A stretch of 64,000 nt of DNA from Streptosporangium canum (GTDB taxonomy: Bacteria; Actinomycetota; Actinomycetes; Streptosporangiales; Streptosporangiaceae). The first letter of the stretch is position 1. Each line of letters begins with the position of its first letter. The stretch spans positions 1 to 64,000 of the forward strand of contig NZ_FOQY01000007.1 in the NCBI RefSeq assembly GCF_900113865.1, written 5' to 3'. Made by a program: the position numbers and the translations under genes. Shown here one piece after another: positions 43,471-52,680 of this stretch. The notes beneath the pieces are model-generated. The model was not told where the DNA came from and ran no database searches. It saw only the letters and a list, made by a program, of their open reading frames with translations.

Positions 43471-44706
43471 GTGGCCGACCTCTCCCGCCCCTCCGGCGCC
43501 GGCCGGACAAGCGCCTCCCCGACGGACCCCCCACCCCCGACCACCGGCCGGGGTGACGCCGCCTCGGCCGCGGCTCCCGTCTCCGACGCCGGCCGGGATG
43601 CCGCCGCCTCCGTCGTGGCGCCCTCCCCGGACGCCGATACGGCGGGGCGCGGGGCGGTGACGGCCGGCGTCCCGGTACGGCGGGCGGCCGGGGCCCGTCC
43701 GCTGGCGTCGCTGGCGGCGTCGGGTGTCCTGCTGGCCGCCATGCTCGCCGCCCTGCTGATCGGCGCGGCGGACATCCCGCCGGGGAAGGTGGCGCTGCAA
43801 CTGCTCGACTGGCTGCCGTTCGTCTCGGCCGACTCCGGGCTGGCGCCGGTCGAGCAGGGCCTGCTGGCGGAGATCCGGCTGCCCAGGGTCCTGCTCGGCG
43901 CGATCGTCGGCGGCCTGCTGGCCATCGCGGGCGCCGGGTACCAGGGCGTGTTCCGCAACCCGCTGGCCGACCCCTACCTCCTGGGGGCCGCCGCGGGCGC
44001 CGGTCTCATGACCACGATGGCGATCGTGTTCATGAAAGGCGACGAAACGGCCCTCCCCATCCCGGCCGCCGCGTTCGCGGGGGCCATCGGCGGCGTCCTG
44101 CTCGCCTACGCGCTGGGCAACGTCGCGGGCCGGGGCGGGGGCACCGCCACGCTGGTCCTCGCCGGCGTGGCCGTCTCCTCCTTCCTCACCGCCATCCAGA
44201 CCTTCCTGCAGCAGCTCCGGGTGGACGAGCTCCAGCGCATCTACGCCTGGATCCTCGGCGACGTCGGCGGCGGCTGGAGCCAGATCGCGCTGGTCGCCCC
44301 GTACGCCGTGGTCTCAGTGGTGATCATGCTGCTGCACGGCAGGCTGCTCGACGTGCTCTCGGTCGGCGACGACGAGGCGGTCAGCCTCGGCCTCAACGTC
44401 GCCCGCGTCCGGCTGGTCGTGTTGCTCGCCGCCTCCCTGGCCACCGCCGCGGCCGTCGCGGTGAGCGGGCTGATCGGCTTCGTCGGCATCGTGGTCCCGC
44501 ATGTGGTCCGCCGCCTGGCCGGTGGCTCGTACCGGACGGTGCTCCCGCTCTCGCTGATCGGCGGGGCCGCCTTCCTGGTCCTCGCCGACCTGATCGCCCG
44601 GACCGTGCTGGCCCCGGCCGAGCTGCCCATCGGCGTGGTCACCGCCTTCGTCGGCGCGCCGTTCTTCATCGCCGTGCTGCGCGTGACCAGGCGGGTGGAG
44701 ACGTGA
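43471..44706 (+). CDS. btuC: Corrinoid ABC transporter permease BtuC (FecCD family)
   Basis: The 411-residue inner-membrane protein has a long Pro/Ala/Asp-rich N-terminal tail of about 80 residues, then about ten membrane segments of the FecCD family. The motifs LPRVLLGAIVGGLLAIAGAG and NPLADPYLLGAAAGA are typical. The ATPase-docking loop is near GDDEAVSLGLNVARVR, and VGIVVPHVVRRLAG lies close to the end. The GTG start follows directly on the btuF stop, so coupling is likely. The extra N-terminal tail is not required in homologues, and a later start cannot be excluded. Confidence 0.9.
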   Translation: MADLSRPSGAGRTSASPTDPPPPTTGRGDAASAAAPVSDAGRDAAASVVAPSPDADTAGRGAVTAGVPVRRAAGARPLASLAASGVLLAAMLAALLIGAADIPPGKVALQLLDWLPFVSADSGLAPVEQGLLAEIRLPRVLLGAIVGGLLAIAGAGYQGVFRNPLADPYLLGAAAGAGLMTTMAIVFMKGDETALPIPAAAFAGAIGGVLLAYALGNVAGRGGGTATLVLAGVAVSSFLTAIQTFLQQLRVDELQRIYAWILGDVGGGWSQIALVAPYAVVSVVIMLLHGRLLDVLSVGDDEAVSLGLNVARVRLVVLLAASLATAAAVAVSGLIGFVGIVVPHVVRRLAGGSYRTVLPLSLIGGAAFLVLADLIARTVLAPAELPIGVVTAFVGAPFFIAVLRVTRRVET

Positions 44707-45578
44707 GCGGACCGGGAGGCGTGCCCGGCGCGCCCGCCCGCGCGAGCACCGGGCCGCAGGGCGAGAGGGCCGTAGAAGAAGAGAGCGCGAGGCGAGGGGA
44801 TCGGGTGAGTCACGTCAGGGTGCGGGACCTCGCCGTCGTCCTGGAGACGCGGACCGTGCTGTCCGGCGTCGGTTTCGAGGTGCGCGGCGGCGACTGGCTG
44901 GCCGTCATCGGGGCCAACGGCGCCGGCAAGTCCACCCTGCTCAGGGCACTCGCCGGGGTGCTGCCGTGCTCCGGCGAGGTGCTCATCGACGACACGCCCG
45001 TCCGCAGGCTCAGGGCGAGGGACCGGGCCCGGCTGCTCGCCTACGCCCCGCAGGCCCCGGCGCTCCCGGTCGACATGACCGTGTTCGACTACGCCCTGCT
45101 GGGCCGCACGCCGTACATCCCCTATCTGGGCCGGGAGAGCCGCCGTGACCGCGAGGTGACGGCGTCGGTGCTGGAGCGGCTCGACCTGTCGTCGTTCGCC
45201 TCCCGCACGCTGGGCCACCTGTCCGGGGGCGAGCGCCAGCGCGTCGTGCTCGCCAGAGCGCTGGCCCAGCAGGCTCCCGTGCTCCTGCTCGACGAGCCCA
45301 CCACCGCCCTTGACCTGGGACACCAGCAGCAGGTCCTGGAGCTCCTCGACCGCCTCCGCCTGGCCGACGGGCTGACCGTGGTCACGACCCTGCACGACCT
45401 GAGCCTCGCCGGCCAGTACGCCGACTCGATGATGCTGATCGCCGGGGGCCGGGTGGCGGCTTCCGGCGCCCCGGCCGAGGTGCTGACGGAGAGACTGATC
45501 GGCGAGCACTTCGACGCCCGTGTCCGGGTCGGGACCGGCGCCGGAGGCAGGCCCGAGGTCCATCTGGAACGCCCTTGA
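44703..45578 (+). CDS. btuD: Corrinoid ABC transporter ATPase BtuD
   Basis: The 291-residue cytoplasmic ATPase has Walker A (IGANGAGKSTLLRAL near 74-88), Q-loop (YAPQAPALP), signature (HLSGGERQRVVLARAL), Walker B (VLLLDEPTTALD) and H-loop (TTLHDLSLA). The GTG overlaps the btuC stop as GTGA. The first 34 residues (GPGGVPGAPARAS...) are not part of the fold. A GTG near 44805 (VSHVRVRDL) is the other possible start. It drives corrinoid import with BtuC and BtuF. Confidence 0.9.
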   Translation: MSGPGGVPGAPARASTGPQGERAVEEESARRGDRVSHVRVRDLAVVLETRTVLSGVGFEVRGGDWLAVIGANGAGKSTLLRALAGVLPCSGEVLIDDTPVRRLRARDRARLLAYAPQAPALPVDMTVFDYALLGRTPYIPYLGRESRRDREVTASVLERLDLSSFASRTLGHLSGGERQRVVLARALAQQAPVLLLDEPTTALDLGHQQQVLELLDRLRLADGLTVVTTLHDLSLAGQYADSMMLIAGGRVAASGAPAEVLTERLIGEHFDARVRVGTGAGGRPEVHLERP

Positions 45579-45627
45579 CGTCCGGCCGCCGTGCCGGGAC
45601 CGGCCCCGGCCGCCGGCCCGCAACCCG

Positions 45628-46317
45628 ATGGGAGTGCCCGTGAAGCTGAGCCACCGCGACGAGGACGGGGCCCGGCTGGCCTCGCTGCTGTGGGAGTTCG
45701 GCCCCGGCCGGCGGGCGATCTCCTCGGCGATGGTCGGCGGCGGCATCGGCCCGGCCGAGTGGGTGCTCAACGCCCAGGTGATCGGCGGCTACGCGCGGAT
45801 GGACCCGGTGGACCACCTGCTGGAGATGGCCCCGCCGGGGCCCGGCGTCGGCATGCTGACCGCGGCGTCGGTGGATCACTTCACCCGGGCGGCCGACGGG
45901 GGAGCGGAGGCGGTGGCGACCGTCGGGCTACGGGTCCCCACCTGGGCCGCCGCCCCCGACGGCGCCGCCGATCCCGAACTCGCGCCCATGTATCTGCCGG
46001 GGACGGTCAACATCATCGTCGCCGTGCCGGTCGCGATGAGCGACGCCGCCCTGGTCAACGCGGTCATGACGGTGACCGAGGCCAAGTCCCAGGCGCTGCT
46101 GGAGGCCGGTTTCCCCTGCACGGGCACGGCCTCCGACGCCGTCTGCGTGGCCGTGCGCGACGACGGTCCCGAGGAACTGTTCGGCGGCCCCCGGTCGCTC
46201 TGGGGCGCCCGGATCGCCCGCGCGGTCCACGACGCCGTACAGCGGGGCGCCCGCGACTGGGCCGATCGGAGTGATATCACGCTGAAGAGCCGTCTGATTA
46301 CGGAAAGTGCTGTCTGA
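45628..46317 (+). CDS. cbiZ: Adenosylcobinamide amidohydrolase CbiZ
   Basis: The 229-residue enzyme removes the aminopropanol arm of adenosylcobinamide so that the salvaged corrinoid can re-enter cobalamin synthesis as adenosylcobyric acid. Signature regions are MVGGGIGPAEWVLNAQV near residue 34 and TEAKSQALLEAGFPCTGTA, then SDAVCV. It lies 49 bases after btuD under the same riboswitch, which fits its role in using imported cobinamide-type corrinoids. A GTG at 45640 with GGGAG before it is an equally good start. It ends inside the promoter region of the next gene. Confidence 0.9.
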   Translation: MGVPVKLSHRDEDGARLASLLWEFGPGRRAISSAMVGGGIGPAEWVLNAQVIGGYARMDPVDHLLEMAPPGPGVGMLTAASVDHFTRAADGGAEAVATVGLRVPTWAAAPDGAADPELAPMYLPGTVNIIVAVPVAMSDAALVNAVMTVTEAKSQALLEAGFPCTGTASDAVCVAVRDDGPEELFGGPRSLWGARIARAVHDAVQRGARDWADRSDITLKSRLITESAV

Positions 46318-46345
46318 GAGGGGTGGAGACGCCGATACTGGGACG

Positions 46346-46957
46346 GTGACCGTTAAGAAGACCCCCATGAGGATCGAGCGACCGGCCGCGCGCGTGATCC
46401 GGACGGTTCTGCCGGGCAGGCCGCCGTTCACCGTCGCCGACCTGCTCCGGTTCCCCGACGACGGGAACCGGTACGAACTCTTCGAGGGAAGCCTCCTCGT
46501 GAGCCCGCCCCCCACCCCGGTGCACCAGCTCGTGGTCATGCGGCTGGTGCGGCTCCTGGAAGACGCGGGCGGGCCGGATCTCGCGCCGGTCCCCAGGATC
46601 AACCTGCGCGTCGGCAAGGCCGACTTCCTCGTCCCGGACGTCGCCGTCGTGCCGAGCGCTCTGGCGGCCGACTCGGAAGCGGCGTTCGCCCCCCGGGACG
46701 TGGTGCTCGCGGTCGAGGTGGTGAGCCCGCACACCCGCAGACGCGACCGCGTCATGAAGCCCAGCGCCTACGCCGACGCCCGCATCCCGTTCTACTGGCG
46801 GGTGGAGCCCGCCGAGGGACCGGCGGTCTACGTCCACGAGCTGGACGGGGAGGGCTACCGCCTCGTCCGGAGGTGCGAGGCAGGGCAGGTCGCCACGGTC
46901 ATCGCGCCCTTCCGGCTGAGCTTCGACCCCGCGGAGCTCGCCCGGCCGCGCGCGTAG
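46346..46957 (+). CDS. Uma2-family (DUF820) PD-(D/E)xK nuclease-like protein
   Basis: The 203-residue protein is of the Uma2 type. Residues that form the restriction-endonuclease-like site are visible: YELFEGSLLVSPPP, FLVPDVAVV (Asp) and VEVVSPHTRRRDRVMKPSAY (Glu and Lys). The GTG at 46346 stands six bases after a GATACT -10 element, so a leaderless transcript is likely. Actinobacterial genomes hold many such genes, and their biological role is not settled. It converges on the hydantoinase operon with only 18 bases between stop codons and no terminator hairpin. Confidence 0.9.
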   Translation: MTVKKTPMRIERPAARVIRTVLPGRPPFTVADLLRFPDDGNRYELFEGSLLVSPPPTPVHQLVVMRLVRLLEDAGGPDLAPVPRINLRVGKADFLVPDVAVVPSALAADSEAAFAPRDVVLAVEVVSPHTRRRDRVMKPSAYADARIPFYWRVEPAEGPAVYVHELDGEGYRLVRRCEAGQVATVIAPFRLSFDPAELARPRA

Positions 46958-46975
46958 CCGCCGGCCGGCCGGAGG

Positions 46976-48817
46976 TCACTCCTCCTCTCGCATGACCGTG
47001 CCGTCCGCCCGTACGGCGACGCCGTAGTCGGTGAGCGCGCCCCGGGCGGTGACCCTCCCCGTCCTGAGGTCGGCCTCGATCTCGTCGAGCGGCCGGTCGT
47101 ACGGCGAGCCGATGCCCCCGCCTCCCGTCGTCTCGATCACGAACGCCTCTCCGGCGACGAAGAGGGCGTTGTTCACCTTGGAGCCCAGGCGTTCGAGCGA
47201 ACCGTCCGGGTGCCGCCGGTAGAAGCCGCCGACCCGTCCCGGCAGGCCGCCCGAACGGCCGGGCGGGGCGTTGCGCAGCCGGTCGCCGCGGGTGGTGACG
47301 TGGGCGTCGGCCAGGAAGCGGATCACCGTCCGGGAGCCCAGCCCGCCGCGGTGGCGGCCGGGTCCGCCCGAGTCGGGGACGGTCTCCACCGACTCCACGA
47401 TCAGCGGGCAGCGGGTCTCGACCGGCTCGGCCTGGGGGACCGAGTTGCGGCCGATGCCGAAGTGGACGCCCGTCGAGTCCGGTCCGTCCTTGCCCTGCCG
47501 GGCGCCGACCCCGCCGAAGTCATAGGACAGGTGGATCCAGTAAGGCGCCCGCACGGCCGCGATGGAGAAGGGCTGCAGGATCCCGCTCGCCGCGATCGCC
47601 CGGTCCGGCATCGCGTCCGACAGCGCCTGGAAGATCGCCTCCATCGCCGCGTAGACGGGCACGAACCGGCCGCCGCAGGGGTAGGGGGAGCAGGCGTTCA
47701 GCAGCGAGCCCGGCGGCAGCCGTACCTCGATCGCCCGCAGGCAGCCGTCGTTCATGGCGATGGACGGGTCCAGGAAGCACCGCACCGCGAACACGGCGGC
47801 GGCCAGCGACTGCGACGACGAGGAGTTGATCGCCGCGGGGACCTGGGGGCCGGTGCCGTCGAAGTCCAGCACGACCCCCGCCCCGGGCTCCAGGACGACC
47901 GCGACCCTGACCGTGTGCGGGGTGCCGGGGTCGATGCCGTCGTCGTCGATCGGGTAGGAGGCCTCGTAGCGGCCGGCGGGGAGCGCGGCCAGGGCCGTGC
48001 GGGTCCTGGTCTCGGTGTAGTCCAGGTAGTCGTCGATCCTCCCGGCGAGCCCGGCCGGGCCGTACTCGGCGACCAGCGCCTCGACCCTGGCGGCGGCGAC
48101 GGCGGTGCCCGCGATCAGCGCCCGCACGTCGCCCATGACCTTGTCCGGGGTGCGGCTGTTGGCCCGCAGGATCGCCTCGACCGTGGCCTCGACGCCCCGC
48201 TCGGTGGCCAGCCTGACGGGCGGGAGCTGCAGGCCCTCCAGGAAGATGTCGGTGGCCAGCGGCGCCATGCCGCCCGCCGACAGACCGCCGAGGTCGGAGA
48301 CGTGGATCATCGTGGCGGTGAAGTAGGCGGGGACGCCCTCGACGAAGACGGGCCGGTAGACGAGCAGGTCGTTGGTGTGCACGCCGCCCCGGTAGGCGTC
48401 GTTGAGCGCGAACACGTCGCCGGGGTGCATGGTCGCGGCCGGGATGTCGGCCAGCAGTTCCGGCAGCGCCACCTTGAGCGCCATGCTGTTCATCAGCGTG
48501 GTGGCCATCGACTGCGCGATCAGGCGCCCGCCCGCGTCGAGGATCGCCGCCGACGCGTCCGACCCCTCGACGATGAACGTGGAGTAGGCCGACCGCACCA
48601 CCACGATGCTGGCCTCCTCCGCGGCCACCACCAGCGCGTTCCGCAACACCTCGGCGGTCAGCGCGTCGCGGGCGCCCCCGTCCCCGGCTCCGCGAGGACC
48701 GGGGCCGCGGCGGTCCGTCCCGCCTCCGCTTCCGCGAGGGCCGGGGCCGTGCGGGGCCGCCTCGCCCGCCCCGTGGGACGCGGTGCCGTCCGTTCCGGTC
48801 GCCGGGGTGCCGTTCAC
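46976..48817 (-). CDS. Hydantoinase B / oxoprolinase-type subunit (HyuB-like)
   Basis: The 613-residue cytoplasmic subunit matches the HyuB family: ASAAILDAGGRLIAQS near residue 90, HPGDVFALNDAYRGGVHTND, then PYPCGGRFVPV and GGGGIGSPYDR at the C-terminus. The first 50 residues are a Gly/Pro-rich tail unlike the family and may be unstructured. With HyuA it should hydrolyse a cyclic amide (hydantoin, oxoproline) or carboxylate a ketone, using ATP. The GTG overlaps the hyuA stop (GTGA, 48814-48817). It is the second gene of the operon. Confidence 0.92.
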   Translation of the reverse strand: MNGTPATGTDGTASHGAGEAAPHGPGPRGSGGGTDRRGPGPRGAGDGGARDALTAEVLRNALVVAAEEASIVVVRSAYSTFIVEGSDASAAILDAGGRLIAQSMATTLMNSMALKVALPELLADIPAATMHPGDVFALNDAYRGGVHTNDLLVYRPVFVEGVPAYFTATMIHVSDLGGLSAGGMAPLATDIFLEGLQLPPVRLATERGVEATVEAILRANSRTPDKVMGDVRALIAGTAVAAARVEALVAEYGPAGLAGRIDDYLDYTETRTRTALAALPAGRYEASYPIDDDGIDPGTPHTVRVAVVLEPGAGVVLDFDGTGPQVPAAINSSSSQSLAAAVFAVRCFLDPSIAMNDGCLRAIEVRLPPGSLLNACSPYPCGGRFVPVYAAMEAIFQALSDAMPDRAIAASGILQPFSIAAVRAPYWIHLSYDFGGVGARQGKDGPDSTGVHFGIGRNSVPQAEPVETRCPLIVESVETVPDSGGPGRHRGGLGSRTVIRFLADAHVTTRGDRLRNAPPGRSGGLPGRVGGFYRRHPDGSLERLGSKVNNALFVAGEAFVIETTGGGGIGSPYDRPLDEIEADLRTGRVTARGALTDYGVAVRADGTVMREEE

Positions 48818-50871
48818 CTGGCCGCCTCCGTCAGGATCACGCTCATGGCCTCCGCGAGCCGGGCCGTCCATCCGGGGGGAACCACGATCGTCGACTCGGC
48901 GTCCTCGACGATCGCCGGCCCCGCGACCTCTCCGAGGCCGGCCCGGGTGAACACCGGAACCTCCACGTAGCCGCCCGCCTCGGGGAAGTAGGCGCTGCGC
49001 CTCCTCGCGGGGCGCGTGACCCCGCCGTCCGCCGTACCGGCGCCGGGGAGGCCGGCGGGAGCGGGCGGGCCGGGAGTGGCGGGGGAGCGGGGGGCGCGGG
49101 CGGCGGCCTGGGTGACGCGGACGCGGTAGCCGACGATCTCCGTGGGACCCTCCTGGGCTATGCCGTACACCTGCAGGTAGCGGGCGGAGAAGCGGCCGGC
49201 CAGCTCGGTGGGGGAGTCGGTCCACGGGACGGTGAGGTCGTGGGCCTGCCCGGTGAAGCGCATGTCGGCCGAGCGGGTGACGGACACGCCGGGCGAGTCC
49301 GGGCTCACCCCGAGGTCGCGGGCGGCCGCCGTGGCGAGGGCGGCGAAGACCTGTCCGGGGTCGGCGTCCAGGGCGGACAGGACGCGGTCGGTGGACAGGT
49401 CGCCGGAGAGCAGGCCGGCCGCCGAGCCGACGCCGCAGTACGCAGGGACGACCACGGTGGAGATGCCGAAGCGGGAGGCGACCCGGGCCGCGTGCATGGG
49501 TCCCGCGCCGCCGAACGCGACCATGACGAAACCGGCCGGGTCGATGCCGCGCTGCACGGTGACCACGTGCACGGCCGACCCCATCGAGGCGTTGGCGATC
49601 TCGTGGACCGCGTGCGCGGCCTCGGCCCGGGACACTCCCAGCGGTCCGGCCAGGTGCCGGTCGACGGCCTTCTCGGCGAGAGCCCGGGACAGCGGCATCG
49701 TCCCCCCGGCGAAGGAGGCGGGGTCGAGGTAGCCGAGAACCAGGTTGGCGTCGGTCACCGTCGGCTCCTCGCCGCCCAGGCCGTAACAGGCCGGACCGGG
49801 TTCGGAGCCCGCCGACCTCGGCCCGGCCCGCAGGGCGCCGGCCGGGTCCACCCACGCGACGCTGCCCCCTCCGGCGCCCACCTCGGCCAGGTCGACGGCG
49901 GGGGTCTTGACCGGCACCCCGGTCCCGGCCCGGCGGCCGCCGAAGCTGCCCTTGCCGCCGACGTGGAACTCGTGGGTGATCTCCGGAGTGCCGTCCCTGA
50001 TCACGCAGGTCTTGGCCGTCGTGCCGCCCATGTCGAAGGAGATCACGTCCGGATAGCCGGTCGCCGCCGCGGCCAGAACCCCCGCGGCGGGCCCGGACTC
50101 GATCGTGGTCACGGCCCGGCGCGCGGCCAGCTCGGCCGACATCACGCCGCCGGCGGAGTCCATCACGTGCACCGGGGCGGTGATCCCGACGGCGGCCAGC
50201 CGCGCGGTCAGCCGCCGCAGGTATCCCGCCATCACCGGCCCGACGTAGGCGGACATGATGGTCGTGGTCGCCCGTTCGTACTCGCGCAGCTCCGGCCAGA
50301 CCTCCGAGGAGATCACCACGGTCGGGACCAGGGCCCCGAGGATCTCCGCGATCCGCCGTTCGTGGGACGGGTTGGCATAGGAGTGCAGCAGGCAGACGGC
50401 GACCGCGGTGACGCCCCGCCGTGCGATCTCCTCGCCGACCCGGACCACGGCCGCCTCGTCCAGCGGCCGCAGCACCTCGCCGCGGCTGTTCACGCGCTCG
50501 GGCACCTCGAAGCAGTCCTCCGCCGCGACCGGCGGGGCGGGCGGGTCGAAGCGGAGGTCGTAGCGGTCCTCCTCCACCCGGGCGTACCGGCCGAGGGGGA
50601 TCGCCGAGCGGAAGCCCAGCGTCGTGACGTAGGCGACCCGGACGCCCCGGCGCTCCAGGACCGCGTTGGTGGCCAGCGTGGTGGCGTGCACGACCCTGGT
50701 CACCGCCGACGGGTCGGTACGGCCCAGCACCGCGGTGACCGCGGTGACGATCCCGTCGGTGGGGTCGTCGTGGGTGCTCAGGCACTTGGCGACGGACATC
50801 CGCCCGTCCGGCCCGCTGAGCACCGCGTCGGTGAACGTCCCGCCGACGTCGACTCCGATCGCGTGGCTCAC
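48814..50871 (-). CDS. Hydantoinase A / oxoprolinase-type ATP-binding subunit (HyuA-like)
   Basis: The 685-residue protein has the sugar-kinase/actin-like ATP fold of HyuA: IGVDVGGTFTDAVL at the N-terminus (phosphate 1), then VISFDMGGTTAKTCVI and VAFGGAGPMHAA, with a Cys-rich SEPGPACYGLGG in between. A late Pro/Ala-rich loop (residues about 595-625) is an insertion. It pairs with HyuB for ATP-driven cyclic-amide hydrolysis or acetophenone-carboxylase-type chemistry. The GTG start has GGAGG upstream. A CAAGCGCTTG site lies 106 bases before the start, linking it to the oxidative genes at 37093-42285. Confidence 0.92.
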   Translation of the reverse strand: MSHAIGVDVGGTFTDAVLSGPDGRMSVAKCLSTHDDPTDGIVTAVTAVLGRTDPSAVTRVVHATTLATNAVLERRGVRVAYVTTLGFRSAIPLGRYARVEEDRYDLRFDPPAPPVAAEDCFEVPERVNSRGEVLRPLDEAAVVRVGEEIARRGVTAVAVCLLHSYANPSHERRIAEILGALVPTVVISSEVWPELREYERATTTIMSAYVGPVMAGYLRRLTARLAAVGITAPVHVMDSAGGVMSAELAARRAVTTIESGPAAGVLAAAATGYPDVISFDMGGTTAKTCVIRDGTPEITHEFHVGGKGSFGGRRAGTGVPVKTPAVDLAEVGAGGGSVAWVDPAGALRAGPRSAGSEPGPACYGLGGEEPTVTDANLVLGYLDPASFAGGTMPLSRALAEKAVDRHLAGPLGVSRAEAAHAVHEIANASMGSAVHVVTVQRGIDPAGFVMVAFGGAGPMHAARVASRFGISTVVVPAYCGVGSAAGLLSGDLSTDRVLSALDADPGQVFAALATAAARDLGVSPDSPGVSVTRSADMRFTGQAHDLTVPWTDSPTELAGRFSARYLQVYGIAQEGPTEIVGYRVRVTQAAARAPRSPATPGPPAPAGLPGAGTADGGVTRPARRRSAYFPEAGGYVEVPVFTRAGLGEVAGPAIVEDAESTIVVPPGWTARLAEAMSVILTEAAR

Positions 50872-50976
50872 CGGCGTCCTCCGCCCGGTGGCCCGCCGCG
50901 GTGTTCACCGCGAACGCCGCTGTGTTCACTGGCTCGCTCGCTCCGCTCACTCACGAAGCGCAGGCTATTTCCCTAG

Positions 50977-50986
50977 CAAGCGCTTG
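50977..50986. promoter_or_regulatory. CAAGCGCTTG operator between hyuA and the kinase cassette
   Basis: Third exact copy of the palindrome, in CTAGCAAGCGCTTGTCTA (50973-50990). It fits AnCAAGnnCTTGnT except for the last base. It lies 106 bases before hyuA and 72 bases before the rightward gene at 51058, so it could act on either promoter. Confidence 0.65.
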
Positions 50987-51057
50987 TCTATCCGCCATTC
51001 TCTTGACTTCTGCACTACGGTTGCCACGCTTGTCCTTATCCCCCTTATGGAGTGGCG

Positions 51058-52680
51058 ATGCGGCGGTCCGGATCTGCTCTGACCCTCCTCGGCGGCCTCG
51101 CGCTCGCGGTCGCCGCCATGACGCCCGCCCTGGCGCACGAGCATCCCAGCGGGATCACCGACCTGGTGACCCCCGCGGTGGTCCGGGTGGAGGCGAAGGC
51201 GCGCGTCGACATCACCCTGCTGGACCACATCGGCGAGCTGGTCCACGTGGAGCGGAGCTACGAGGTGCCCATCGGCGCCGGCACCGGGACCGTCGTCACC
51301 CCCGACGGCGCCGTCGTCACCCTCGCGCGGGTGGTCAGGACCGACAAGGACATCGCGGTGTACGCCGCGAACAAGATCTTCGCCGAGCACCACAAGGTCA
51401 AGATCCCCCAGGACTTCGAGCGGCACACGATCAAGAACGACCAGCTCAACCACCACCTGCAGGAGTGCTATCCGCCCAAGCAGCCCACCGCGACCTGCAT
51501 CGTCGACATCACCACCGAGATCCACGTCTTCCCCAACATCTCCCCTCCCGACAAGGAGGGGTTCAAGGCCGAGATCGTCCGTGCCGACTCCAGACCCGAC
51601 GGCCCCGCCGTGCTGATGCCCGTCGGGCGGGCCGACGGCGGCGCGGGCCTGCCCACGGCGCCGCTCGCGGCCACGGTGCCCGACAAGGAGGGCTCGCCGG
51701 TGGCGGTCGCCGGGTTCACCGGGCGGCCCGCCGCGGACCTGCCGGAGACCGTGGACATCGCCCACCTGCGAGCAGGGGGCGCCGGGACGGGCGGGCGGCA
51801 GTTCAAGGACCCCGAGAACAAGGTCGACGAGCCGGCGAAGCTGGGGGCCCTCGTCGACAAGGGCCTGATCGGCGGCCCGGTGATCGAGGACAAGAAGGGC
51901 GCGGTCGTCGGGCTGCTCGTCGGCGGCGGCAAGGACGGCCGGATGATCGGCGTCCGGGAGATCTCCAAGGCGCTGGCCGAGGCCAAGGTCGCGCCCAGGC
52001 GCGGCCCGATCGACGCCGCCTTCGAACAGGCGCTGACCCGCTTCCACACCAAGTACTACGGCGACGCCGTGCCCGCATTCCAGCGCGTCCTCGACCTGTA
52101 TCCGGGGCACACCGTGGCGGCGGCGCACCTGAAGACGGCCCAGCAGAAGCGCGGCACCGCCGAGGACGAAGGGGTCAGGAAGGCCGCCGCCCCCGTCGGG
52201 GACGAGAGCGACGGGCCGCCGCTGTGGCCGTTCCTGGCCGCCGGCGGCGTGCTGGTGGTGGCCGTGGTGGCCGGCGCGCTGCTGCTCTGGCGGCGCAGGT
52301 CGCCGCCGGGGGAGGGGCCGGCCGGCAACGGTCACCCCGGCACCACCCGGTCGGGGGACACCCGGCCCGGGACGGCCCCCGTGCCGATCGCCGGCCCGCC
52401 GCCCGCGCTGCGGCGCCCACCGCCCGACGAGACGGCCGATCCCACGGTCGTGGTCAGCCGGTCCTTCCCCGCCCTGCCCAAGACCTCCTCCACCTCGCCC
52501 GGCCAGCCCGTGCTGGTCGCCCGGGACCCCGGGGCCAAGCCCGCCGACCCGGCCGCCCAGCGGCTTCCCGGCGCCAAGACCGCAGACACGGCGGCCCAGA
52601 AGTACTGCACCGCCTGCGGGATGCGGCTGGGCCCCGCGCACCGCTTCTGCGGCTACTGCGGCCACGCCTCCGAGACGTGA
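51058..52680 (+). CDS. Membrane pseudo-protease with cytosolic zinc-ribbon tail
   Basis: The 540-residue protein has a signal peptide (about 1-28, ending LAHEH) and an extracellular trypsin/HtrA-like domain of about 270 residues. The nucleophile motif of that domain reads GLIGGPV where GNSGGP is expected, so the Ser is absent. A short TPR-like stretch follows (AFEQALTRFHTKYYG, VLDLYPG). A single membrane helix (near 385-405) and a Pro-rich cytosolic tail end in a zinc ribbon, YCTACG...FCGYCG. The start at 51058 has GGAG before it. The TGA overlaps the kinase start, so the two are coupled. Confidence 0.8.
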   Translation: MRRSGSALTLLGGLALAVAAMTPALAHEHPSGITDLVTPAVVRVEAKARVDITLLDHIGELVHVERSYEVPIGAGTGTVVTPDGAVVTLARVVRTDKDIAVYAANKIFAEHHKVKIPQDFERHTIKNDQLNHHLQECYPPKQPTATCIVDITTEIHVFPNISPPDKEGFKAEIVRADSRPDGPAVLMPVGRADGGAGLPTAPLAATVPDKEGSPVAVAGFTGRPAADLPETVDIAHLRAGGAGTGGRQFKDPENKVDEPAKLGALVDKGLIGGPVIEDKKGAVVGLLVGGGKDGRMIGVREISKALAEAKVAPRRGPIDAAFEQALTRFHTKYYGDAVPAFQRVLDLYPGHTVAAAHLKTAQQKRGTAEDEGVRKAAAPVGDESDGPPLWPFLAAGGVLVVAVVAGALLLWRRRSPPGEGPAGNGHPGTTRSGDTRPGTAPVPIAGPPPALRRPPPDETADPTVVVSRSFPALPKTSSTSPGQPVLVARDPGAKPADPAAQRLPGAKTADTAAQKYCTACGMRLGPAHRFCGYCGHASET

